Position numbers and translations under genes: made by a program. This document shows, one piece after another, positions 8,455-15,118 of a stretch of 15,723 nucleotides of DNA (within the stretch, counting starts at the first letter, position 1; each line of letters opens with the position of its first letter). The notes beneath the pieces were generated by a model. The model made no database searches and had not been told where the DNA came from. It saw only the letters and a list, made by a program, of their open reading frames with translations. Source of the DNA: a bacterium (GTDB lineage Bacteria; CG2-30-53-67; CG2-30-70-394); assembly GCA_024278555.1 (NCBI GenBank), contig JAJRSX010000108.1, positions 1 through 15,723 on the forward strand. The letters are read 5' to 3'.

Positions 8455-8590
8455 AGCTTTTCCTGCTTCTACGGCTATTGCCGCTGGCCCTCTTCGCGGC
8501 CTTCGTGGTTTTGATCGGAACAACGAACCGACAGGTATGGTCGCGGGATGCACGCTTCACCAATCGCGTCGGCCGTGGTAAGCGGTGTCC

Positions 8591-9292
8591 ATGACACGCG
8601 ATGAAGCCATGGAGGTGGCCCGGGGCCGGCTGATCTTCGCCCTCGATGTGGGGTCGGCGGCGCAGGCGCGGGAGTACGTGGCCCGCCTGGCGCCGGAGGT
8701 CTCCTTCTTCAAGGTGGGGCTGGAGCTCTTCACCGCCGCCGGGCCGTCGATGGTGGAGTGGTTGGTGGGCGAGGGCCACCGCGTCTTTCTCGACCTTAAG
8801 CTCCTCGATATCGCCACCACCGTGGGCCGGGCGGTGGCGGCGGCCGGGCGGCTCGGGGCGGAGGTGATCACCGTCCACGCCGAGCCGGCGGTCCTCGAGG
8901 CGGCGGTACGGGGCAAGGTCGGCGGGCGGCCCCTGGTCTTTGCGGTCTCTCTCCTGACCAGCGAGGCGTGTATGAACGCCGCCGACCGGGTGGCAAAGGT
9001 GGCGGGCATGGCCGACGGCTGCGGCATCGACGGGTTGATCGCCGCTGGCCTCCCCGAGGAGATCGGCGCGGTGCGCGCGGTGAGCCCGGCCCTGGCGGTG
9101 ATCTGCCCCGGCATCCGTCCGGTGGGGAGCGACGCGGGTGACCAGCGTCGGGTGGCGACGCCCGCGGCGGCGATGCGCGCCGGCGCCGACTACCTGGTGG
9201 TGGGCCGGCCGATCCGCTACGCGGACGATCCCCTCGCCGCGGCGCGTGGCATCATCGGCGAGATGGCCGACGGGCTCACGACGCCTGGGTGA
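8591..9292 (+). CDS. pyrF: Orotidine 5'-phosphate decarboxylase
   Basis: PyrF decarboxylates OMP to UMP, the last step of de novo pyrimidine synthesis. The 233-residue TIM barrel has LIFALDV at the N-terminus, FFKVGLELFTAAGP (about 39-52), the catalytic D-x-K-x-x-D array FLDLKLLDIATTV (Asp68, Lys70, Asp73), ITVHAE, CPGIRPVGSDAGDQRRVATP and the phosphate-gripping VVGRPIRYADDP. The usual His of DLKxHD is Leu here, which some family members share. The ATG at 8591 is chosen; a GTG at 8585 adds two residues. The upstream ribosome binding site is weak. It is flanked by REP elements in opposite orientation and is divergent from thiE. Confidence 0.95.
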   Translation: MTRDEAMEVARGRLIFALDVGSAAQAREYVARLAPEVSFFKVGLELFTAAGPSMVEWLVGEGHRVFLDLKLLDIATTVGRAVAAAGRLGAEVITVHAEPAVLEAAVRGKVGGRPLVFAVSLLTSEACMNAADRVAKVAGMADGCGIDGLIAAGLPEEIGAVRAVSPALAVICPGIRPVGSDAGDQRRVATPAAAMRAGADYLVVGRPIRYADDPLAAARGIIGEMADGLTTPG

Positions 9293-9481
9293 GTGAGGGC
9301 GGTCCCCCTCGCGGTGTTCCCCGCGATTCGCTCTTGCCGGTCCGGCCCGAGCCCTCCGGGGGAGCGGGATTGCACCGCGTGCCTTCGGACCGCTCGAACC
9401 CCTCGTCTTCCCCGGCTCACCGTCCCCGGTGGGGCGCCGATGAGGCGGGTATGTCCAACCCGCGGTGCCGGTGAGGTGACC

Positions 9482-9679
9482 ATGGCCAACGGAATCGATG
9501 TGGAGCTGGATGGGATCCTGGCGTGCCAGTGGGTCGCCGCCGAGATGGGGCTAGAGGAGGCAATGGTGGGCCGGGTGCTCGCGACCTTTACCCAGTACCT
9601 GTGTCAGCTCGGCCTCGCGGAGGTGGAGCGGCAGGGCGACGGGACGGTCGATGTAACGCTGATCCTGCCGGGGGAGTAG
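9482..9679 (+). CDS. Small hypothetical protein (65 aa)
   Basis: I do not recognise this protein. The ATG at 9482-9484 is preceded by GTGAGGTGACC, a fair ribosome binding site. The 65 residues begin MANGIDVELDGILACQWVAA, continue with a likely helix MGLEEAMVGRVLATFTQYLCQLG and end in an acidic strand-like segment, giving a small acidic helical domain without signal peptide or membrane segment. The frame stays open upstream to 9293, but that part is Arg/Pro/Cys-rich and looks non-coding. The TAG stop lies inside the GTAGGAG of a REP element, so the original C-terminus may have been longer. It sits 189 bp after pyrF and before the TRAP operon. Confidence 0.5.
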   Translation: MANGIDVELDGILACQWVAAEMGLEEAMVGRVLATFTQYLCQLGLAEVERQGDGTVDVTLILPGE

Positions 9680-9760
9680 GAGGGGGCCATGCCCCCGACC
9701 CCGGCCCGAAGGGCCGGCCGGCGCCACCGGCGCCGGATCGCGGGTACAACCCGCTTCTAC
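9676..9760. repeat. REP-like inverted pair (copy 2)
   Basis: GTAGGAGGGGGCCATGCCCC at 9676-9695 and ACCCGCTTCTAC at 9749-9760 are imperfect inverted arms. The centre (CCGGCCCGAAGGGCCGG, CCGGCGCCGGATCGCGGG) is nearly the reverse complement of the centre of copy 1, so the two are the same element in opposite orientation, bracketing pyrF and the 65-aa gene. Its first TAG is the stop codon of the preceding small gene. Confidence 0.7.
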
Positions 9761-9861
9761 CGGCACGGCGCAGGGTGGCCATCCTCCCTGATCGACGCGA
9801 CCCATGGCGGGGGCCACGGGGGGAGGGTCGTTCCGGCGGTGTATAAGCCGACCGCGGGCGT

Positions 9862-9869
9862 GCTATATC
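9862..9869 (+). promoter_or_regulatory. Possible extended -10 promoter of the TRAP operon
   Basis: TGCTATATC starts at 9861/9862, matching an extended -10 (TGn followed by TATAnT-like). It lies about 25 nt before the tatT start and has no good -35. A start this close to the ATG would make a very short leader, and no Shine-Dalgarno is visible before the ATG. The call is weak. Confidence 0.3.
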
Positions 9870-9891
9870 TCCCCCGTCCGTCCATCTTGCC

Positions 9892-10752
9892 ATGCGCCGC
9901 TTCGCCCTCCTTCTGCCCCTGCTGCTCGTTTGCGCCTGCATCCCGAAGCGGGTGGTGGTGCGAACGACCGCGGTGATCCTCCCCGATGCCCTGGCGGCGA
10001 TGAACGAGGAGGGTGATCTGGAGCTGGCGGAGGCGGCGGCGGCGACCAACCTGAAGCTGGTGGAGGGGCTGTTGCACGCGGATCCGCGGAACCGCCGGCT
10101 TGCCGCCCTCACCGCCCAGGGGTTCGGCGGTTACGCCCTCGCCTTTGTGGAGGACGATGATCCGGCACGCGCCGCCGCCCTCTACCTCCGCGGCAAGGAG
10201 TACGGCCTCCGCGCCCTGATGCAGGATCGCCATGTGGCCGCCGGGGTGGCCGGCACGGACGAGGCGTTTGCCGCCTCCCTCCGCCACCTCGGTCAGGGGG
10301 ACAAGGAGTTGATCCTGTGGACCGCCATGTGCTGGGGCAAATGGATCGACCTGTCGCGCACCAACCCGGCGGCGGTGGCCGACCTGCCCCGTGCCGAGGC
10401 GCTCTTCGAGCGGCTGTTGGAGCTCGACGAGGGCTTTTACTACGCCGCCCCGCACGTCTTCCTCGGGGTCTTCTATGGTGGCCGCTCGCCGATGCTCGGC
10501 GGCCGGCCCGAAGAGGCGCGCGCCCACTTCGAGCGGGCGCTTTCGCTCACCCGCGGCCGCTTCCTCACCGCCCGCCTCTACTACGCCGAGTACTACGCCC
10601 GCCAGACCCAGGACCGTGCCCTCTTCGAGACCCAGCTCCACGCCATCCTCGACGCCCCCGACGACCTCCTTCCGGAGCAGCGTCTGGCCAACGCGGTGGC
10701 CAAGCGCAAGGCGGCGCGGTTGTTGGCGCGGGTCGACGAGTGGTTCGATTGA
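9892..10752 (+). CDS. TRAP transporter TatT component family lipoprotein
   Basis: TatT proteins are periplasmic lipoproteins, made of TPR-like helical hairpins, that partner the solute-binding protein of TRAP-associated (TPAT) transporters; the prototype is Treponema pallidum Tp0956. The 286-residue product starts with a lipoprotein signal peptide MRRFALLLPLLLVCACIPK, where C16 is the likely lipidated residue. The rest is strongly helical: LELAEAAAATNLKLVEGLL (about 43-61), ALTAQGFGGYALAFVED, DPARAAALYLRGKEYGLRAL, a WTAMCWGKWIDL segment, and a late PEEARAHFERALSLTRGRFL TPR-like helix. It lies 11 bp before dctP and forms one operon with dctP, dctQ and dctM. Operon context makes the assignment solid; the ligand is unknown. 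Confidence 0.85.
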   Translation: MRRFALLLPLLLVCACIPKRVVVRTTAVILPDALAAMNEEGDLELAEAAAATNLKLVEGLLHADPRNRRLAALTAQGFGGYALAFVEDDDPARAAALYLRGKEYGLRALMQDRHVAAGVAGTDEAFAASLRHLGQGDKELILWTAMCWGKWIDLSRTNPAAVADLPRAEALFERLLELDEGFYYAAPHVFLGVFYGGRSPMLGGRPEEARAHFERALSLTRGRFLTARLYYAEYYARQTQDRALFETQLHAILDAPDDLLPEQRLANAVAKRKAARLLARVDEWFD

Positions 10753-10763
10753 GGCCTCTCCCC

Positions 10764-11807
10764 ATGCTCTCTTCCTTCACCCGATCCTGGCGCGTCGGCG
10801 CCGTTGCCCTCCTCCTCGGCGCCGTGGCGCTGGCCGCTGCCGCGCCTGCCCGGGCGGCGCACCGCTACGTTCTCAAGTTCGCCAGCCTCGCCCCGGAGGG
10901 CTCCACCTGGCAGAACGGCCTGCAGGCGGCGGCGGACGAGGTCCGCGAGCGGAGCCACGGCCGCCTCGTCTTTCGCATGTACGCCGGCGGCGTGGCCGGG
11001 GACGAGAAGGACGTCCTGCGCAAGATCAAGATCGGCCAGCTCCACGGCGGCGCCTTCACCGGGGTCGGCCTCGGCGAGGTGAACCCCGAGGTGCGGGTGA
11101 TGGAGGTCCCCTTCTTCTTCACCGACTACGACGAGGTGGACTACGTCACCGAGCGGATGTTGCCGCGCTTTCGCACCGGCTTCGACGAGCGCGGTTTCAA
11201 GCTCCTGGGGTGGATGGAGGTCGGGTTCATCCAGTTCTTCTCGAGCCATCCGATTCGTTCTCTCGACGAGATGCGCAGCAGCAAGTTCTGGATGTGGGAG
11301 GGCGACCCCCTCGCCGCCGCCTTCTTCGACGCCGCCGACATCCACCCGATCCCCCTGTCGATCACCGAGGTCCTCACCTCCCTCTCCACCCACCTGGTGG
11401 ACACGGTCTACGCCTCACCCCTCGGGGCGATCGCCCTCCAGTGGGCGTCGAAGGTGCGCTACATGTCGGAGCTGCCGATGGCCGACGGGATCGCCGGGAT
11501 CATCGTCTCCCGCCGCTTCTTCGATCGCCTGCCCGCCGACCTCCAGACCCTCCTGACCGAGGTGATGGCGCGCCACGCCCGCGAGCTGATCGTGGCGACG
11601 CGCAAGGACAACGCCACCTCCACGCGGGTGCTGAAGGAGCGCGGTATTGAGGTCACCTTCGACCGCTCCTGCCTGAAGCCGGAGGAGGTGGCCACCATCC
11701 AGGCGCGGGCGATCGACCACCTGGTGGGCCATCTCTTCTCGCGCGCGGTGATGGAGGAGGTGCAGGGGTATCTCGCCGAGGCGCGGGCGACGGCACACAG
11801 GGAGTAG
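10764..11807 (+). CDS. dctP: TRAP transporter solute-binding protein, DctP/TatP type
   Basis: This is the periplasmic substrate-binding subunit of a tripartite ATP-independent transporter. The 347-residue protein has a signal peptide (residues 1-31, ending ARA) and the DctP fold: YVLKFASLAPEGSTW, GRLVFRMYAGGVAGDEKDVLRKIKIGQLHGG, VMEVPFFFTDYDEVDYV and EVLTSLSTHLVDTVYASPLG. The segment that usually reads LKGLKIR, whose Arg binds the ligand carboxylate, reads SSKFWMW (172-178), so the Arg is replaced by Trp. This fits the TatT-associated P subunits, thought to bind hydrophobic or other non-canonical ligands. The ATG at 10764 is 11 bp after tatT and the stop is 7 bp before dctQ. Confidence 0.92.
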   Translation: MLSSFTRSWRVGAVALLLGAVALAAAAPARAAHRYVLKFASLAPEGSTWQNGLQAAADEVRERSHGRLVFRMYAGGVAGDEKDVLRKIKIGQLHGGAFTGVGLGEVNPEVRVMEVPFFFTDYDEVDYVTERMLPRFRTGFDERGFKLLGWMEVGFIQFFSSHPIRSLDEMRSSKFWMWEGDPLAAAFFDAADIHPIPLSITEVLTSLSTHLVDTVYASPLGAIALQWASKVRYMSELPMADGIAGIIVSRRFFDRLPADLQTLLTEVMARHARELIVATRKDNATSTRVLKERGIEVTFDRSCLKPEEVATIQARAIDHLVGHLFSRAVMEEVQGYLAEARATAHRE

Positions 11808-11814
11808 GGCCGCG

Positions 11815-12348
11815 ATGGTCGGCCCCCTTGTGACCCTCGATCGCTGGCTCGCCCGCCTGGAGGGGTGGGCGGTCACCGTGTTGGTCGCCGCGATGGTGGT
11901 GGTGGCGCTGGTGCAGGTGGTGGCGCGCAACCTTGGGTCCACCAGTATTCCGGGCGCCGACACCCTCCTGCGCCACGCGGTCCTCTGGGTCGGCTTCCTC
12001 GGCGCGGCGCTGGCCGCCCAGGAGGGGCGCCACATCCACGTCGACGTCGCCACCCGCCTCCTGCCGCCGGCGGTGCACGCGGTGGTGGAGCGTCTCTTCC
12101 ACCTGGTCTCCGCCTCTATCTGCCTGTTCCTGGCGAACGCCGCCTACCGCTTCCTCCTCCTCGACTACGAGGGGGGCAGCCGCCTCGCCCTGGGGATCCC
12201 GGCGTGGGCGGTGGAGGTGGTGCTGCCGGTCGCGTTCCTTCTCATCGCCTTCCACTTCGTGGTCAAGGCGGTGGTCGGCGAGGTGGGGACCGGGACGATC
12301 TCGGGTGGGGTGGGGGAGGGGACAGTCTCCGTGGAGCCGCCACGGTGA
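11815..12348 (+). CDS. dctQ: TRAP transporter small permease, DctQ
   Basis: DctQ is the small inner-membrane subunit that, with DctM, forms the sodium- or proton-driven permease. The 177-residue protein has four predicted membrane segments (about 16-37, 50-68, 88-108 and 130-152), with the family motifs LEGWAVTVLVAAMVVVALVQVVARN, TLLRHAVLWVGFLGAALAAQEGRHIHVDV and LGIPAWAVEVVLPVAFLLIAFHF. The Gly/Glu-rich tail (TISGGVGEGTVSVEPPR) is not conserved. The start is ATG at 11815; its TGA overlaps the GTG start of dctM. Separate dctQ and dctM genes, rather than a QM fusion, are present. Confidence 0.93.
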   Translation: MVGPLVTLDRWLARLEGWAVTVLVAAMVVVALVQVVARNLGSTSIPGADTLLRHAVLWVGFLGAALAAQEGRHIHVDVATRLLPPAVHAVVERLFHLVSASICLFLANAAYRFLLLDYEGGSRLALGIPAWAVEVVLPVAFLLIAFHFVVKAVVGEVGTGTISGGVGEGTVSVEPPR

Positions 12349-13625
12349 TACCCGTCGCGGCGATCGGTCTGGTGGTGGCGGCCCTCTTCGGCCTGCCGCT
12401 CTTCGCGGTGATCGGCGGCGCCGCCCTGTTGTGCTTTTACAGCGAGGGGATCGACTCGGCGGCGGTGATCGTCGAGACCTACCGCCTCACCGCCTCCTCG
12501 GGGCTCATCGCCATCCCCCTGTTCGTCCTCGCCGGGGTGGTCCTCGCCGCCTCCCAGGCGCCGCGCCGCCTGTTGCGTGCCTTCAACGCCGTCCTCGGCT
12601 GGATGCCCGGCGGGCTGGCGGTGGTCGCCCTGGTCTCCTGCGCCTTCTTCACCGCCTTCACCGGCGCCTCGGGGGTGACCATCCTGGCGCTCGGTTGCCT
12701 CCTCTACCCGATGCTCCGCCAGGAGGGGTACGGCGAGCGATTCTCCCTCGGCCTGCTCACCAGCTCCGGCTCCCTCGGCCTGCTCCTGCCGCCGTCACTG
12801 CCCATCATCCTCTACGGGATCGTCGCCCAGACCTCCATCGACGCCCTCTTCCTCGCCGGCATCATCCCCGCCCTCTTCCATCTTCTGATCAACTCCTCCT
12901 ACGCGATGTACAAGGGGGTCCGCTTCCACGTCCCGCGCACCCCCTTTTCCCGCCGCGAGCTCGCCACCGCCCTGCGCGGCGCGGCGTGGGACCTGCCGCT
13001 ACCTGGGCTGATCATCGCCAGCATCTACACCGGCTTTACCACCGCCTCGGAGGCGGCGGCGGTGGTCGCCGCCTACGTCCTCTTCGTGGAGCTGGTGGTC
13101 TACCGCGACCTCTCCCTGTTCCGCGACATCCCCGGCCTCATGCGCGAGGGGATGGTCCTGGTAGGGACCATCCTCATCATCCTCGGCTGCGCCCTCGGCC
13201 TCACCAGCTACCTGGTGGACGCCCAGGTCCCCATGCGGATGCTCGACCTGATCCGCGGCCTCATCCACTCGCGCCTCGTCTTTCTCCTGTGGCTCAACCT
13301 CTTCCTCCTGGTCGTCGGGTCGATGATGGACATCTTCTCGGCGATCATGGTGGTGGTGCCGCTGATCCTCCCGATCGCCCAGTCCTTCGGGGTCCACCCG
13401 GTCCACCTGGGGATCATCTTCCTCGCCAACCTGGAGGCGGGCTACTCGACGCCGCCGGTGGGGATCAACCTCTTCATCGCCTGCTCCCGCTTCCAGAAGC
13501 CGGTCCTCACCCTCTACCGGGCGGCGCTCCCCTTCCTCGCCCTGATGGTCATCTGGCTCCTCGGCATCACCTACATCCCCGGCCTCTCTCTGTGGCTGCC
13601 GCGGATGGCGCTGGGGGGAGGCTAG
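12345..13625 (+). CDS. dctM: TRAP transporter large permease, DctM
   Basis: DctM is the large permease subunit, a member of the ion transporter superfamily that moves the ligand by an elevator-type mechanism. From the GTG at 12345 (GTGA overlap with dctQ) it is 426 residues, the usual size; the frame is open further upstream, but only as a shadow of dctQ. Hydrophobic membrane helices run throughout. Family signatures are AIPLFVLAGVVL, FTAFTGASGVTILALGCLLYP, the first hairpin GSLGLLLPPSLPIILYG, GFTTASEAAAVVAAYV, and the second hairpin LEAGYSTPPVGINLFIACS. The TAG stop is embedded in the first bases of a REP-like element, which may have set the C-terminus MALGGG. Confidence 0.95.
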   Translation: MIPVAAIGLVVAALFGLPLFAVIGGAALLCFYSEGIDSAAVIVETYRLTASSGLIAIPLFVLAGVVLAASQAPRRLLRAFNAVLGWMPGGLAVVALVSCAFFTAFTGASGVTILALGCLLYPMLRQEGYGERFSLGLLTSSGSLGLLLPPSLPIILYGIVAQTSIDALFLAGIIPALFHLLINSSYAMYKGVRFHVPRTPFSRRELATALRGAAWDLPLPGLIIASIYTGFTTASEAAAVVAAYVLFVELVVYRDLSLFRDIPGLMREGMVLVGTILIILGCALGLTSYLVDAQVPMRMLDLIRGLIHSRLVFLLWLNLFLLVVGSMMDIFSAIMVVVPLILPIAQSFGVHPVHLGIIFLANLEAGYSTPPVGINLFIACSRFQKPVLTLYRAALPFLALMVIWLLGITYIPGLSLWLPRMALGGG

Positions 13626-13705
13626 GAGCCGGCTTCCGCCGGCGATCCCACCCGGACGGCGGGCGGGGCCTGTGGCCCCGATCACGAGCGGGAGCTCGCT
13701 CCTAC
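13622..13705. repeat. REP-like inverted pair (copy 3) after dctM
   Basis: CTAGGAGCCGGCTTCCGCCGGCGATCCC-like sequence begins at 13622 and an inverted arm ends at 13705, whose reverse complement reads GTAGGAGCGAGCTCCCGCTC. The GTAGGAGCGAGC start is close to the classic pseudomonad REP. Internal palindromes (GCCGGC...GCCGGC, GGGGCC...GGCCCC) add structure. The dctM stop TAG (13623-13625) is inside it. It may stabilise or end the TRAP transcript before xseA. Confidence 0.7.
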
Positions 13706-13787
13706 CGGATCGTCGGGGGTTCTCCGGGTTCGGTGGTTCGTGCACCTTGGCCGCGGCCCCGCCACCCTCCATCCTCGACCAGTCGCC

Positions 13788-15113
13788 ATGGCCCCACCGT
13801 CCAACATCCTCACCGTCTCTGAGTTCACCCGCCTCCTCCAGGAGGTGGTGGAGGAGCGGTTTGCCGATGTGTGGGTCGGGGGCGAGGTGTCGTCGCTCCG
13901 GCGGGTCGCCTCCGGCCACACCTACTTCACGGTGAAGGATGAGGGGGCCGTCCTCGGCTGCGCCCTGTGTCGCTACCAGCAGAAGTACCAGCGGTTCGAG
14001 CTTGCCGAGGGGGAGGCGGTGGCCCTCAAGGGGCGCATCTCCATCTACCCGCCGCGCGGCACCTACCAGCTCATCGTCGACTACTTCGAGCCCCTCGGCG
14101 CCGGCGCCCTGGCCGCCGCCTTCGACAAGCTGAAACGGAAGCTGGAGGAGGAGGGGCTCTTCGACCCGGCCCGCAAGCGCCCCCTGCCGCTCCTGCCCGG
14201 CCGGGTGGGGATCGTCACCTCGCCCACCGGGGCGGTGATCCGCGACATCGTCCGTGTCGCCACCGCCCGCTTTCCTGACTGCTGTCTGCTGCTCGCGCCG
14301 GTGCGGGTCCAGGGGGCGGGGGCGGCGGCGGAGATCGCCGCCGCCATCGAGCGCCTCGATCGCCGCGGCGACTGCGATTGCCTCATCGTCGGCCGCGGCG
14401 GCGGCTCCATGGAGGAGCTGTGGCCGTTCAACGAGGAGGTGGTGGTACGGGCGGTGGCCGCGGCGACCACCCCGATCATCTCCGCGGTGGGCCACGAGAC
14501 CGACTTCACCCTGTGCGACTTCGCCGCCGACGTGCGCGCCGCCACCCCGTCGAACGCGGCCGAGCTCGCCTTCCCGGTGAAGGCGGACCTTGTCGCCACC
14601 CTGGCGCAGCGGCGGCGCAGCCTCCACCTCGCCCTGCGCCGCCGCCTCGACTACCTCGGCCAGCGGATCGACACCGCCGGCCGCATCCTCGGCCAGCAGC
14701 GGCGCCGCTTCCGCGACCAGCGCGAGCGCATCGTTCGCATGCGCGATGACCTCGCCGCCGCCACCCGCGCCGGGGTCGCCCGCCGCCGGGAGCGGCTCGC
14801 CCAGCTCGCCACCCGCCTCGAACGGAGCTCGCCGCGCGCCCGGCTCGCCGGCCACCGGGCGCGGCTCGACGGTCTAGCCGCCCGCCTCACCCACGCCGGC
14901 GCCACCCTCACCACCCCGCAGCGCCACGCCCTCCGGCGGATCGCCGAGACCCTCGATGCGGTCTCCCCGCTCGCGGTCCTCGGTCGCGGCTACTGCATCG
15001 CCACCCGCCCCGGCGACACCGCCCCCCTCACCCGCGCCGCCGACCTCGCCCCCGGCGACCCGCTGGAGCTCCGCCTCGCCGAGGGGAGCGCCTCCCTGCG
15101 GGTGCGCGAGTAG
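13788..15113 (+). CDS. xseA: Exodeoxyribonuclease VII large subunit
   Basis: XseA is the catalytic subunit of exonuclease VII, which degrades single-stranded DNA in both directions for repair and mismatch correction. The 441-residue protein has an N-terminal OB fold (NILTVSEFTRLLQEVVEERF, VWVGGEVSSLRR, GHTYFTVKDEGAVLGC), the catalytic domain (PGRVGIVTSPTGAVIRDI; GRGGGSMEELWPFNEE; SAVGHETDFTLCDFAADVRAATPSNAAEL) and a long Arg-rich coiled coil, then VLGRGYCIA and a C-terminal strand. I prefer the ATG at 13788 over an in-frame GTG at 13740, because homology begins at NILTVSEF. The small subunit gene xseB does not follow; xseA ends 5 bp from a convergent gene. Confidence 0.95.
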   Translation: MAPPSNILTVSEFTRLLQEVVEERFADVWVGGEVSSLRRVASGHTYFTVKDEGAVLGCALCRYQQKYQRFELAEGEAVALKGRISIYPPRGTYQLIVDYFEPLGAGALAAAFDKLKRKLEEEGLFDPARKRPLPLLPGRVGIVTSPTGAVIRDIVRVATARFPDCCLLLAPVRVQGAGAAAEIAAAIERLDRRGDCDCLIVGRGGGSMEELWPFNEEVVVRAVAAATTPIISAVGHETDFTLCDFAADVRAATPSNAAELAFPVKADLVATLAQRRRSLHLALRRRLDYLGQRIDTAGRILGQQRRRFRDQRERIVRMRDDLAAATRAGVARRRERLAQLATRLERSSPRARLAGHRARLDGLAARLTHAGATLTTPQRHALRRIAETLDAVSPLAVLGRGYCIATRPGDTAPLTRAADLAPGDPLELRLAEGSASLRVRE

Positions 15114-15118
15114 CGGGG

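Larger units (their letters stand above)
8194..8516. repeat. Inverted copies of the CACGAAGG repeat family bracketing a REP element
   Basis: The segment GTCAAAACCACGAAGGATC (8194-8212) is repeated in inverted form at the end of 8473-8516, whose reverse complement begins GATCAAAACCACGAAGGCC. The latter also contains GCTATTGCCGCTGGCCCTCT, closely matching the 5971-6018 repeat unit (GCTATTTCTGCTGACCCTCT). The pair encloses a transposase-end-like motif (8215-8244) and a REP element (8379-8454). The whole thiE-pyrF gap (8147-8584) holds only such repeats and no supported gene. Confidence 0.6.

Noticed and set aside
8222-8878. 218-aa minus-strand frame crossing the thiE-pyrF gap and antisense to pyrF
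   Set aside because: It runs through REP repeats and the reverse of pyrF and has no coherent domain; only the terminal 20 or so residues could be a transposon remnant.
9293-9481. N-terminal extension of the 65-aa gene to 9293
   Set aside because: The extra 63 residues are Arg/Pro/Cys-rich, and a better start with a ribosome binding site exists at 9482.
12999-14855. 618-aa minus-strand frame across dctM and xseA
   Set aside because: It is a shadow of two well-supported genes, low complexity, with no recognisable domain.
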